From DATKGL01 sp035510455 (GTDB lineage Bacteria > Patescibacteriota > Saccharimonadia > Saccharimonadales > UBA4665), in assembly GCA_035510455.1 (NCBI GenBank), contig DATKHB010000023.1, forward strand, positions 24,582-88,581: 64,000 bases of DNA. Direction: 5' to 3'. The position numbers and the translations under genes were made by a program. Of this stretch, positions 17,630-25,968 are shown piece after piece (positions within the stretch are counted from its first letter, which is position 1; the number at the start of each line of letters is the position of its first letter). The notes under the pieces are model-generated. The model saw nothing but the letters and a program-made list of their open reading frames with translations. It was not told the DNA's origin and searched no databases.

Positions 17630-18685
17630 TTACCCCAGGGCAATGATATTGGCTGACTCTGTGAAGTGTTGAATTACCACATCGGCATCGGTCGTAGTTA
17701 TAAAAGTTTGATAGGTTTTTAGAAAAGTTGTTAGAGACTTCCGGCGGCTACCGTCAAGCTCGCTAAAAACGTCGTCTAGAAGTAGTAGCGGGCTCTCTTC
17801 ACGAGCCATTTTAAGCAGCTCTGCTTCAATAAACTTGCAAACTAGCATAAGTGTTCGGAGTTCACCCCGCGAGGCGCTTTCTGATGACTTGTGCTTATTT
17901 AGGTATACGGTCAATTCGTCCCGGTGCGGCCCATGTCCGGTGAACCCTCTCGCTTGATCAATATTTATATCCTCTTCTAATAAATGTATTAGTTTGGAGG
18001 CATAGTCGTCACCGGTTACTGACGAATTATATTCAAACAGGACCTTATTGGTGCCACCGGTAACGTTATTGTATAAATTGCTTGCTAGGTTGTTGATAGT
18101 TTTTATAAGTTCTTTGCGTTGATCTGTTATTTTGCTACCTAGCTCGCTGAGCTGGATATCCCATACAAAAAGTTGTTTACCGGTTTGATGGTTTTGTTTT
18201 AAAAGGGCGTTTCGTTGGGCCAGGGCTTGTTTGTATCTTCGTCCGGTCGACGCAAACCCGACAACCGTCTGCTCTAATATGTTATCTAAAAACTGCCTGC
18301 GTTTTTCCGGTGAGCCGGATATTATGGTTAGATCATTGGGCTCAAAAAGTACCACCGGTATGGTTTTGGCAAAAGGCAGACGCTTATAGTGCTGGCTATT
18401 TATTTCAAACTCTTTTTTTAAAGTATCGGCATCATTATTCATATATACTATTCGATCAAAATTATTGTCGGTGTGCGCCTCAAGTCTTAGCCACGGTTTT
18501 TTATATCTCATTAGATCGAGGTCTTTTGCGCGGTAAGATTTTCCCCGGCAAATTAATAAAATTGATTCTAGCAAGTTTGTCTTACCGCTGGCGTTTGGGC
18601 CAACGATAATATTAACTCCACCAGTAAACTCAAATGATTCGTTAGTGTAGGATCGGAAGTTTTCTAGGTGTATGTCGGTGATCAT
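17630..18685 (-). CDS. recF: DNA repair/recombination ATPase RecF
   Basis: RecF binds single-strand gaps and helps load RecA at stalled replication forks. About 351 residues: N-terminal MITDIHLENFRSY, Walker A GPNASGKT at 29-36, a central coiled region, the signature ASRGELRTLML, and Walker B LLLLDDVFSELD near the C-terminus, in the order expected of RecF. I place the start at ATG 18685; two in-frame GTG codons (18691, 18688) just upstream would add two residues. It lies 11 bases after dnaN in the classical dnaA-dnaN-recF order. It ends one base from the convergent gene at 16252-17628, so there is no room for a terminator between them. Confidence 0.95.
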   Translation of the reverse strand: MITDIHLENFRSYTNESFEFTGGVNIIVGPNASGKTNLLESILLICRGKSYRAKDLDLMRYKKPWLRLEAHTDNNFDRIVYMNNDADTLKKEFEINSQHYKRLPFAKTIPVVLFEPNDLTIISGSPEKRRQFLDNILEQTVVGFASTGRRYKQALAQRNALLKQNHQTGKQLFVWDIQLSELGSKITDQRKELIKTINNLASNLYNNVTGGTNKVLFEYNSSVTGDDYASKLIHLLEEDINIDQARGFTGHGPHRDELTVYLNKHKSSESASRGELRTLMLVCKFIEAELLKMAREESPLLLLDDVFSELDGSRRKSLTTFLKTYQTFITTTDADVVIQHFTESANIIALG

Positions 18686-18696
18686 CACCACTCATT

Positions 18697-19788
18697 TTAG
18701 CTCTTGAGCGGCATGATGACATGGACATATTCATTATTAGACGGATCTTTTAGGGCCGATGGTTCCAGTTTGCCGTTAAAACAAAAACTAATGTCCTCGC
18801 CGCTAAAGGCATGCAAAGCATCGAGTAAATAGCGGGAGTTTAGGGTGATTTCACCGCTGCCTTTTATGTCGCCGGTGGTGCTAGCCGTATTTTCACCGAG
18901 CTGTGACGCAATCGAGTGGATACTAACAGATTTAGCAGACTGGTCGACCTTAATGGTTACACTGCCAGCGTTCTCTCTAGCAAACAGGCTTGAGACTTTG
19001 GTTATACTTAGCAGCTCATCTTTTTTAACCGTAGCTATGACCGAAAATTTATCCGGTATAAGTTTGCGGTAATCGGGGTAGTTGCCATCAATTAAGCGAG
19101 TAACTAGCTCAATATCATCAACCTGGAATAAAACTTGCTGGCCATCATAGGTTATCTGAACTTCGCTATCGCTATCGCCAAGTACCCTAAGCAAGTCTGA
19201 TAGCGCCGAGGCTGGTATTAACAAACTGGCGGCTTGTTTTGTGGGCACCAGTTTTTTCTCGGCTAAACGGTAACTGTCGGTGGCTACAAGATACAGGGCG
19301 TTTTCAAAATCGTGAAGAAATAAACCGGTTAATACTGGACGTGCTTCGTCACTGCTAGCGGCAAAGATAACCTGCTGGAGAGCTAGTTTGAAAGTACTGC
19401 TCGGCAGCTTTACTTTTTGCCCCTTAGTAATGGCCGGCATGACCGGAAATTCTTCAGCCGCTACGCCGTTAATCACTGATTGATAGGTGTTGGTGGTGAT
19501 ATGAAGTTTATGGTTCTCCAGCTCCAGGCTGATAGTTCCGGGAGGTAAGCTGTTGATAAAGTCCTGCATTAATCTAGCCGGCACGGTAATACTGCCTTCT
19601 TTTTCGACTTTTGAACCAATGAAATGGGTTATAGCAATGTCTAGATTGGTAGCTGATATGCTGACCCTGTTTCCAATAGTTCGGATCATGACGTTAGCTA
19701 AAATTGGCAGGGTACTTCTGGCGTTAGCTACTCGAGCAACATTACTAAGAGCCTTGTTTAGATTTTCCTGGGTGACTTGCAGTTTCAT
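18697..19788 (-). CDS. dnaN: DNA polymerase III beta subunit (sliding clamp)
   Basis: A 363-residue protein matching the three-domain beta clamp along its whole length (MKLQVTQENLNKALSNVARV at the start, HVIMPLKS at the end, next to the C-terminal M-P-L/M that lines the clamp pocket). It forms the dimeric ring that tethers polymerase III to DNA. It follows dnaA after a 261-base gap and precedes recF by a few bases. AGGGAG a few bases upstream of ATG 19788 serves as ribosome-binding site. Length is normal for the family (about 365-380). Confidence 0.96.
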   Translation of the reverse strand: MKLQVTQENLNKALSNVARVANARSTLPILANVMIRTIGNRVSISATNLDIAITHFIGSKVEKEGSITVPARLMQDFINSLPPGTISLELENHKLHITTNTYQSVINGVAAEEFPVMPAITKGQKVKLPSSTFKLALQQVIFAASSDEARPVLTGLFLHDFENALYLVATDSYRLAEKKLVPTKQAASLLIPASALSDLLRVLGDSDSEVQITYDGQQVLFQVDDIELVTRLIDGNYPDYRKLIPDKFSVIATVKKDELLSITKVSSLFARENAGSVTIKVDQSAKSVSIHSIASQLGENTASTTGDIKGSGEITLNSRYLLDALHAFSGEDISFCFNGKLEPSALKDPSNNEYVHVIMPLKS

Positions 19789-20049
19789 ATAATGGCTCCC
19801 TTCAATAATTACTTATATATAGTTTAGTTATACTTATTATTAGCTATGTGGACAGTGTGGATTAAAGAATAATTAACGGGGTTAAAACTCAATTTATTGC
19901 TGGGGATTAGTACTAGGGAAAGTTTTGGTAAGAAAGTGTACAAAGCACTACTTGTACCCAGGGTTAAATTAAAAGAAGCAAAATTCAACTTTTTTATACC
20001 CAGATAACTAGTTTTCTTGCACAAGCCAGACACCGCTTCAACACATGTT
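19789..20049 (-). other. dnaA-dnaN intergenic region with DnaA-box-like sites
   Basis: 261 AT-rich bases with no convincing gene. The plus strand has TGTGGATTA at 19856-19864 (reverse complement TAATCCACA, one change from the TTATCCACA consensus) and a related TATGTGGAC a few bases earlier. In several bacteria the dnaA-dnaN gap carries part of a bipartite origin or the DnaA-controlled dnaN promoter. Here the sites are too few to call an origin, so I treat it as a secondary candidate. Confidence 0.4.
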
Positions 20050-21414
20050 TTACGCATACAAGCGCTCCCTTATTTCATTGATAGCGTTACGGATATCAAT
20101 GTCGGTTGCCGACTCTTTCTCAATTTTTTCGACTGAATGAATAGCTGTGGTGTGATCTTTACGGCCTAGTTCCCGAGCTATTTTAGGAAAGCTTAGGTGT
20201 AATTCACTGCGCAGTATGTACATAGCTACTTGCCGGGGCACGACTATATCTTTATCTCTTTTTGGACCAATAATATCATCAAGCGGTATCTGAAAATGCC
20301 TAGCGGTCCGTTCTACTACCTGACGGGCGCTAAGGTGCTTTGGCCGGCTTTTTATCTGGCCAAGCAGACCGGTGGCTACCTCAAGGGTCGGTTCGAGCTC
20401 TCGCATTTCACAAAAAGCCAGCAGCTGGTTAAGCGCTCCTTCTAGTTCGCGGATATTGGTTTGAACGTTATTGGCTAAAAACTGCATGACATCGGAAGTT
20501 AGGGTTACATCGTGGATTTCGGCTTTGGTTTGGACGATCGCGCAACGGGTTTCAAAATCCGGGGTTTGCATATCGATCGTCATGCCCCAGACAAAGCGTG
20601 AACGAAGACGCTCTTCGAGAGTCGGTATGTCTCTAGGTAGCTTATCGCTGCTAATAATAATTTGTCTATTAGCCTGGTGTAGGGCATTAAATGTATGGAA
20701 GAATTCTTCTTGTATTTTTTCCTTGCCGGCAAGGAACTGGACGTCATCGACAATTAAAACATCAGCTCCCCTGTAAAAACCGGCAAAATCGGTATTTTTC
20801 TTATAGCGCAGAGCATCAACAAATTCCTGGACAAACTGTTCGCTAGAAACATAAACCACCCGGGCGGATTTATTTTTGGCGAGAATTGCATTGCCAACAG
20901 CTTGGATCAAATGGGTTTTGCCAATGCCCACACCACCGTAAACAAATAAAGGATTATATTTATTACCTGGTTTGGTGGCGATCGCCTGACAGGCGGCATA
21001 TGCCAGCTCATTGGCTGATCCCACTACGAAATTCTCGAAAGTATAGCGTTCGTTTAAACCCTGACGGTAAGTATGGGTAAGACTAGTGCCCTGAGACTTA
21101 GCGACCGAAGCATGATTGAATAATGGTACATCCGGCAGCTCATCATCTTCATCTCTGGGTTTAACGGGGGAAGTATGGATCTTATATTCAATTTGGCCAG
21201 GGTTAACACCGTTCTTTTTTAATGTATCCATGATAAGTTCGTTGAACTTGCGCTCCAACTGCTGTTTTATAAATACGTTTGGCACGCCGACTATAAGTAT
21301 TTCATCTGACCTTCTAAGAAGTTGAGTGTTTTTGAACCAGGTTACAAAACTAGCTCGCGATACTGATAATTCAATTTCTCCTAGTACTGCCTGCCACAGG
21401 TCGTTATCCCGCAT
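20050..21414 (-). CDS. dnaA: Chromosomal replication initiator DnaA
   Basis: A 454-residue initiator with all four domains. Domain I (about 1-80) begins LWQAVLGEIE. A short acidic linker follows. The AAA+ domain has Walker A GGVGIGKT at 160-167, Walker B VLIVDD at 219-224 and an arginine-finger region RLRSRF near 269-274. The C-terminal helix-turn-helix domain carries the DnaA signature (GRKDHTTAIHSVEKI). ATG 21414 has AAAGGAG seven bases upstream. It binds the 9-mer boxes listed in the neighbouring origin and unwinds DNA there. Orientation (dnaA-dnaN-recF away from rpmH across the origin) is the standard bacterial arrangement. Confidence 0.97.
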   Translation of the reverse strand: MRDNDLWQAVLGEIELSVSRASFVTWFKNTQLLRRSDEILIVGVPNVFIKQQLERKFNELIMDTLKKNGVNPGQIEYKIHTSPVKPRDEDDELPDVPLFNHASVAKSQGTSLTHTYRQGLNERYTFENFVVGSANELAYAACQAIATKPGNKYNPLFVYGGVGIGKTHLIQAVGNAILAKNKSARVVYVSSEQFVQEFVDALRYKKNTDFAGFYRGADVLIVDDVQFLAGKEKIQEEFFHTFNALHQANRQIIISSDKLPRDIPTLEERLRSRFVWGMTIDMQTPDFETRCAIVQTKAEIHDVTLTSDVMQFLANNVQTNIRELEGALNQLLAFCEMRELEPTLEVATGLLGQIKSRPKHLSARQVVERTARHFQIPLDDIIGPKRDKDIVVPRQVAMYILRSELHLSFPKIARELGRKDHTTAIHSVEKIEKESATDIDIRNAINEIRERLYA

Positions 21415-21680
21415 CCCCTCACTCCTTTGTTACATGAATACTACACGAAAAAACGGCTTTTTTCCACAACTACTAAAGAGTAATTTTATGATTTTAAGTA
21501 AAATCAACGAACAGATGGAAAGTTATACACATACAATGTGTATATCTATAAAAGAGTGGAAAGTAGTTGGGCAACAGTGGATAAACTGATAGAATTGGAG
21601 GGTAAGCATTGTTAATTTAACGCTACTAGACAAAGTCCTGTTTGACTAATGTTTAGTAGTATTTATAGACTAGGATCAAT
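21415..21680. other. Probable replication origin (oriC)
   Basis: The dnaA-rpmH gap holds an exact TTATACACA DnaA box (21523-21531, plus strand) and three near-matches: TTTTCCACA at 21460-21468, TGTGTATAT (minus) at 21537-21545 and AGTGGATAA (minus) at 21576-21584. The first of the minus sites forms a nearly symmetric pair with the exact box. GATTTTA/TAAAATC arms form an inverted repeat at 21490-21505, and AT-rich DNA follows toward rpmH. Position between dnaA and rpmH with boxes on both strands is the usual oriC layout. Confidence 0.75.
21642..21669 (+). promoter_or_regulatory. Promoter of the rpmH operon
   Basis: TTGACT at 21642-21647 and TATAGA at 21664-21669 are separated by 16 bases. The expected start lies a few bases before the rpmH ATG at 21681, and AGGA at 21673-21676 could serve as ribosome-binding site. 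The -35 box is identical to that at 6106. Confidence 0.6.
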
Positions 21681-21818
21681 ATGCCTAAGCGAACTTATCA
21701 ACCCAAAAAAAGAACGCGCTCAAAAGAACATGGTTTTATGAAAAGAATGGCCACCAAAAGCGGCCGACTTGTATTGCAGCGGCGCCGGCAAAAAGGCCGC
21801 GTCCGTCTGTCGCACTAA
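21681..21818 (+). CDS. rpmH: 50S ribosomal protein bL34
   Basis: A 45-residue, very basic protein: MPKRTYQPKKRTRSKEHGF, then MATKSGR and RRRQKGR. This matches bL34 over its full length (family length about 44-47), although the second residue block differs from the common MKRTFQPS form. bL34 sits in the large ribosomal subunit. It is the first gene to the right of the origin and is followed by rnpA 49 bases later, the classical pairing. Confidence 0.96.
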   Translation: MPKRTYQPKKRTRSKEHGFMKRMATKSGRLVLQRRRQKGRVRLSH

Positions 21819-21855
21819 CCAGGGACTGTTTTTATAGTAGTCCTGTCGGTTTTTT
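21818..21855 (+). terminator. Possible attenuator between rpmH and rnpA
   Basis: GGACT (21823-21827) pairs with AGTCC (21839-21843), with ACC (21818-21820) and GGT (21848-21850) able to extend the stem across a small internal loop. Six T residues follow at 21850-21855. It could partly end transcription after rpmH, giving more bL34 than RnpA. The stem is short, so this is tentative. Confidence 0.4.
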
Positions 21856-21867
21856 AAAGAGCTGTTT

Positions 21868-22260
21868 ATGATACATAGAACTCATCGTTTCCACGGATAC
21901 AATAGTTTAAGATACGTTTATCAACACGGGCAAATAGCCCGCGCTGATAAACTAAACGTTAAATACATAGTTAACTCCAGGCGGAGCAAATACCGGCTGG
22001 CCGTGGTGGTTAGCCGAAAAGTTAGCAAGTCGGCAGTTGTCCGTAACCGAATACGTCGCCGGGTGTACGAGTTTGTTAGGATACGCGAACCACAAATTAC
22101 CAGACCTTATGATATTGTTGTCACCGCTTTTGATGAGAAGTTTGCTAATTTATCTGCTCCTAAATTGGATAAGACCCTAAACGATTTATTTAGGGACACC
22201 GGATTGTTCAGCAACCAGCCAAAAGCTCCCCATGTTATAGTTAATAAGAAGGAAAATTAA
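21868..22260 (+). CDS. rnpA: Ribonuclease P protein component
   Basis: A 130-residue basic protein. After RTHRFHGYNSLRYVYQHG comes the strand LAVVVSRKVSKSAVVRN and the family signature RNRIRRRVYEFVR (about residues 57-70). RnpA binds the RNase P RNA and helps it cut the 5' leaders from tRNA precursors. ATG 21868 follows an AAAGAG ribosome-binding site. It overlaps the yidC start by one base (TAATG). Length is normal for the family (about 110-130). Confidence 0.93.
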   Translation: MIHRTHRFHGYNSLRYVYQHGQIARADKLNVKYIVNSRRSKYRLAVVVSRKVSKSAVVRNRIRRRVYEFVRIREPQITRPYDIVVTAFDEKFANLSAPKLDKTLNDLFRDTGLFSNQPKAPHVIVNKKEN

Positions 22261-23228
22261 TGTTTACGACAATTATTGTTAAGCCTATTTTTAATCTTTT
22301 GTCTTTGATTTATGGGATCATTCCTGGCCATGATTTTGGCCTGTCTATAATCATCTTTACCATAATCATCCGAATGCTTATGTGGCCGCTGGTAAAGAAG
22401 CAGCTTCACCAGGCAAGAGCTATGCGCGAGCTTCAACCCGAGATAAAGAAAATAAAGAAGGATGCTGGTGGTAATCGCCAGAAGGAATCGATGATGCTTA
22501 TGGAGCTATATAAGGAGCGGGAAATAAAGCCGCTGGGCTCAATCGGCACCTTAATAATCCAGTTTGTTGTACTGATTGGCCTTTACATCGGGCTTAGGAA
22601 AGTGGTTTTTGATCCTAAAGAAATAGTTAACTTTTCTTACTTGTCTATCCAGCATCTAAGCTGGATGAAGCAACTAGCTCACGGCACGGTTAAATTTAAA
22701 GACACGCTTTTTGGGTGGGTCAACTTAAATAAAGCTGCTCTTGGCAAAGGTAGCCACGGTATATATTGGCCAGCCATGGTTCTAGTGATCGGCAGTGCGG
22801 TTACCCAGTATTTTCAAAGCAAACAGTTGATGCCAACCAGCAAAGACAGCCGTAGTCTGCGCAGCATTTTGAAACAAGCTGGAACTGGCGAGAAGGCCGA
22901 TCAGTCAGAGGTTAACGCAGCGGTCGGCCGGGGCACAAGGTACTTGCTGCCATTCATGATTTTTATAATTACCGTTAGCTATCCATCAGCTCTAAGTCTT
23001 TATTGGCTGCTCGGTGGGTTAGTTGCCTTTCTCCAGCAATCCTATATCCTGCGTGAGGATACCAAGGAAATGGAGGCGGTCGGAGGTTCTAACCTGAAAT
23101 CAACCAAAGACCCTAGCGCTATTCAAGAAGCTGAAGTTGTGGAGACTAAATCACTTGCTAGCACTGTCTCTGAAAAACAAAACAGCAAGAAAAAACCTGT
23201 CGCTCGTAAAAAACGAAGGAAAAGGTAA
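22260..23228 (+). CDS. yidC: Membrane protein insertase YidC/Oxa1
   Basis: A 322-residue YidC2/Oxa1-type insertase without the large periplasmic domain of proteobacterial YidC. It opens with a helix (IIVKPIFNLLSLIYGIIPG), has the conserved IIIFTIIIRMLMWPL with its central arginine in the membrane groove, then MRELQPEIKKIKK (cytoplasmic coil), and three further membrane helices ending in SALSLYWLLGG. The basic tail (KKKPVARKKRRKR) is of the kind that contacts the ribosome. It inserts membrane proteins alone or with SecYEG. rnpA is immediately upstream and jag immediately downstream, as in many bacteria. Confidence 0.95.
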   Translation: MFTTIIVKPIFNLLSLIYGIIPGHDFGLSIIIFTIIIRMLMWPLVKKQLHQARAMRELQPEIKKIKKDAGGNRQKESMMLMELYKEREIKPLGSIGTLIIQFVVLIGLYIGLRKVVFDPKEIVNFSYLSIQHLSWMKQLAHGTVKFKDTLFGWVNLNKAALGKGSHGIYWPAMVLVIGSAVTQYFQSKQLMPTSKDSRSLRSILKQAGTGEKADQSEVNAAVGRGTRYLLPFMIFIITVSYPSALSLYWLLGGLVAFLQQSYILREDTKEMEAVGGSNLKSTKDPSAIQEAEVVETKSLASTVSEKQNSKKKPVARKKRRKR

Positions 23229-23701
23229 TGGACAAAGATAACGAGTCCTCAATTCGATACGCCAAAAAATATCTTGAAGATTTGTTATCTTTTTTCGGTA
23301 TTAACCTAGATGTTTATGCTACCAACAGCGACAATGAGGTTATCGAGCTGCACGTTCCGTCAACCCAGCTAAATAGCTTTTTGATAGGTCAGCACGGCGA
23401 TACTATGAGGGCCTTGCAGTATATGGTTAGCAGCGCCCTAAGAAACAATGGGTATTCCTTAACTAGGGTTAACGTTGACGTCGCTGATTACAAGAAACAG
23501 CGAGCTGATCGTTTGGCCGAAAGGGCCGAAGACTGGATCAAGACCGTACGCGATTCAGGACAGCCACTTGATCTTAGGCCAATGAATGCTGCTGATAGGC
23601 GGATCGTCCATAAGTCGGCTTCGGAAGCCGGGCTACTCACCGAATCGGTTGGTGAAGGCCGCGATCGCCACGTGATTTTAAAACCTGCCAAAGAATCTTA
23701 A
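23228..23701 (+). CDS. khpB: RNA-binding protein KhpB/Jag (KH and R3H domains)
   Basis: A 157-residue protein with a KH domain (about 10-75) containing LIGQHGDTMRALQYM, which includes the G-x-x-G loop, and an R3H domain (about 85-155) with RRIVHK, the R-x-x-x-H core. KhpB/Jag binds many RNAs and in Firmicutes affects cell-wall growth. Typical Jag proteins have an extra N-terminal Jag-N domain and are about 200-300 residues; it is absent here, as in many reduced genomes. Its stop is 11 bases from a convergent glycosyltransferase gene. The coding overlap with yidC (TAATG) shows coupled translation. Confidence 0.92.
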   Translation: MDKDNESSIRYAKKYLEDLLSFFGINLDVYATNSDNEVIELHVPSTQLNSFLIGQHGDTMRALQYMVSSALRNNGYSLTRVNVDVADYKKQRADRLAERAEDWIKTVRDSGQPLDLRPMNAADRRIVHKSASEAGLLTESVGEGRDRHVILKPAKES

Positions 23702-23711
23702 AGGGCTAAAC

Positions 23712-24824
23712 TTAGCCGCCAATGTAGCCTCCGGCATATTGTAATAAGAAATAGGTCCAGCCTACTGCGAACCCAGCGATAACTAGCGGGTAGAGAACTC
23801 GCTTATCCTTCAAATAGTCATATAACATAAACTGCACCGGGAAAACCATTAAACAATATCTAGCGAAACCCCCAAATTGACCACCCGCAAATGGTATCAA
23901 CAGGAACAGGCCGGAATAGATTGAAAAACTTCTTTTACGATTCCACCAATAAATGACCGCCAAAACGATAATGATAACAAAAATGTAGTTGAGTAAACTA
24001 AAGCTCCCCAGCTGGCTAAAGAAACTGTGGTGCAGCCAGCCGTGGTTTCTCTGTGTAGCAATAAATTGAAACGGGTTATTAAAGCGTCGCCAAAGATATA
24101 CCATGTAACTAAGTAGACCCAAACTGCCGATTATAAAAGCTGCCGCAATATTTTTAATTTTTTCTCTGGTCTCGTAAAGGATAAGCGTGATTAAAATTAG
24201 AACAAACACACCGTCTACGTGAGTAGCCGTAGTCAGCATAGCCAGCAGCCCAGCCGCCACATACCTTTTTCGTAAAGCGCAGTAGATAGCTCCAAGTGCC
24301 AGGAAAGCAAACAGGCTTTCAGAATAAGAGGCTATCAAAAAGACCCCGGTTGGGAATAAAATAAAAAACAAAGCAGCCCGTAAAGCTTCAACATTATCTT
24401 GGGATTTAAAATATAATTTGATAATTTTAATGTAATAATAAATGGCTCCCACTAGACATACCCAAGATACGATCAAGGCGCTATCAAGTGGAGAATTTAC
24501 AAGTAAATGAACGGAATAAATAGCGAGCGGGTACAAAGGGAAATAGTTTGTCGTAGCAGTAGTTCGATAGCCGTGCTCAGCAATGTTAATGTATATCGGC
24601 CCATCCCAGTTTGATAAAAAACTTAAACGGTTGCGGGGCTCCGCTATGTAGCGCGCGGGGGTATAAGCGCTAGGGCGTACAATCTTATTGTTTTGTAGGC
24701 TTAACCCAACACCGGCTACGACGATAGCAATAGACACAACCAAACTCAGCAACAAATCTTTATTTGTAATAAATTGGGCGAACTCAGATAGCTTGGTCTT
24801 AAGTGGTTTAGCCTTAGTTTGCAT
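23712..24824 (-). CDS. PIG-V-like polytopic mannosyltransferase-type protein
   Basis: A 370-residue membrane protein with about ten hydrophobic helices. Near the N-terminus is SNWDGPIYINIAEHGYR, matching the W-D-x-x-x-Y-x-x-I-A-x-x-G-Y region of the PIG-V/GT-C enzymes, in which the aspartate in the first outer loop is catalytic; it is followed by NYFPLYPLAI, another PIG-V feature. Such enzymes use a lipid-linked sugar (often polyprenyl-phosphate mannose) to glycosylate an acceptor outside the membrane. It is the leftmost gene of the glycan region and is transcribed toward jag. Confidence 0.75.
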   Translation of the reverse strand: MQTKAKPLKTKLSEFAQFITNKDLLLSLVVSIAIVVAGVGLSLQNNKIVRPSAYTPARYIAEPRNRLSFLSNWDGPIYINIAEHGYRTTATTNYFPLYPLAIYSVHLLVNSPLDSALIVSWVCLVGAIYYYIKIIKLYFKSQDNVEALRAALFFILFPTGVFLIASYSESLFAFLALGAIYCALRKRYVAAGLLAMLTTATHVDGVFVLILITLILYETREKIKNIAAAFIIGSLGLLSYMVYLWRRFNNPFQFIATQRNHGWLHHSFFSQLGSFSLLNYIFVIIIVLAVIYWWNRKRSFSIYSGLFLLIPFAGGQFGGFARYCLMVFPVQFMLYDYLKDKRVLYPLVIAGFAVGWTYFLLQYAGGYIGG

Positions 24825-24873
24825 CTGTATAGGCAGTATATTACGTTAGCGCGTCAACTGGTATTAGAAAATG

Positions 24874-25968
24874 TTAAGTATCGCCGAGGACTTTTTTGTA
24901 TAATTCTAAAGTTTGCTGGGCCATCCGTTCCCACGAGTATTTTTTAACCTGCTCTCTACCCTCGGCAATTATCTTTTTTCTAAGAGATGTGTTTGTGAGT
25001 CCCTCGTGAATCGTATCGGATATTGTTTTAGTGTGGTATGGGTAGAAATAGAGAGCCGCATCACCGTATATTTCTGGCAAACAAGTCGCATCGCTACTAA
25101 TTACCATAGCCCCATGCAACATAGCTTCTAGCCCTGGTAGGCCAAAACCTTCGCTAAGGCTCGGGACTATATAAGCTTCACAATTTTGGTAAAGCCACTT
25201 AAGCTGACCCTCGGTTACAAAATCAGTAAATACAATATTGCTAATTTCACGATTTTCTACCATTGTCTTAATGCGGTTGTAGTTAGAATCTAACCTACCA
25301 GCAAGTACTAGTTGTAAATTTGGGTGCTGTTCTTGGAGCAACACAAATGCTTCTATGAGTCTCTCCAGGTTCTTATGCGGCATCGGTCTACCAACATACA
25401 TAATGAACGGGCTTTTTACCTTTCCCGCCTTCTTTGCTGGCTCTTCGATCTTATCAGCAGATTCATAGGTCACGGTTATTTTCGACGCAGATACTCCGCT
25501 AAATTGGACGACATCCTTCTTAACAAAATGCGAAGGCACAATAATAGCTTCAGACTTATGAGCTACTTTTTTGTTGACCCAGATATATACTTTTTGTTTA
25601 ATCCAGAATATAAGTGGATTTTTCGAAGGGTTCTTCTCCCAGGTCGTGGTTAGATCATGCATGGTAGTAACAACCTTACCTTTATACAAGATGGGTTGTT
25701 GGACTAAACCGAAATGAACTAAATCAGCTCCTAAGCTGTCTATTTGTCGTTTGAAACCTAGCTGTTCAGCAAAGGTAAATTCTTTATATGTTGATTTAAC
25801 AACCATGAAATTTGGTGCTATTTTCTCCATAAATGAGACTCTTTGAGGCCTGGTTAAAATTATGATCTCGTATTCAGGATTAAGTGAGTGTAAGTACTCA
25901 ATTAACTTATCTAAGTATCTACCGGTGGATGTCCCAGATTCTCGAGCTTCTATAATGATCTTTTTCAT
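24874..25968 (-). CDS. GT4-family glycosyltransferase
   Basis: A cytoplasmic GT-B enzyme of about 364 residues. I choose ATG 25968 (MKKIIIEARESG), which has AGGAAG upstream and forms an ATGA overlap with the preceding gene; an in-frame start at 25992 would add eight residues. Features include VHFGLVQQP, TMHDLTTTWEK, FIMYVGRPMPHKNLERLIEA at the start of the C-terminal Rossmann fold, and SLSEGFGLPGLEAM, the E-x7-E sugar-nucleotide motif of GT4 enzymes. It is coupled to the GT2 gene upstream. The sugar and acceptor cannot be told from sequence. Confidence 0.88.
   Translation of the reverse strand: MKKIIIEARESGTSTGRYLDKLIEYLHSLNPEYEIIILTRPQRVSFMEKIAPNFMVVKSTYKEFTFAEQLGFKRQIDSLGADLVHFGLVQQPILYKGKVVTTMHDLTTTWEKNPSKNPLIFWIKQKVYIWVNKKVAHKSEAIIVPSHFVKKDVVQFSGVSASKITVTYESADKIEEPAKKAGKVKSPFIMYVGRPMPHKNLERLIEAFVLLQEQHPNLQLVLAGRLDSNYNRIKTMVENREISNIVFTDFVTEGQLKWLYQNCEAYIVPSLSEGFGLPGLEAMLHGAMVISSDATCLPEIYGDAALYFYPYHTKTISDTIHEGLTNTSLRKKIIAEGREQVKKYSWERMAQQTLELYKKVLGDT

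Noticed and set aside
19824..20057. Open frame of 77 residues (minus) between dnaN and dnaA
   Set aside because: It overlaps the 3' end of dnaA, has no ribosome-binding site and no protein-like composition; the region is better read as intergenic.
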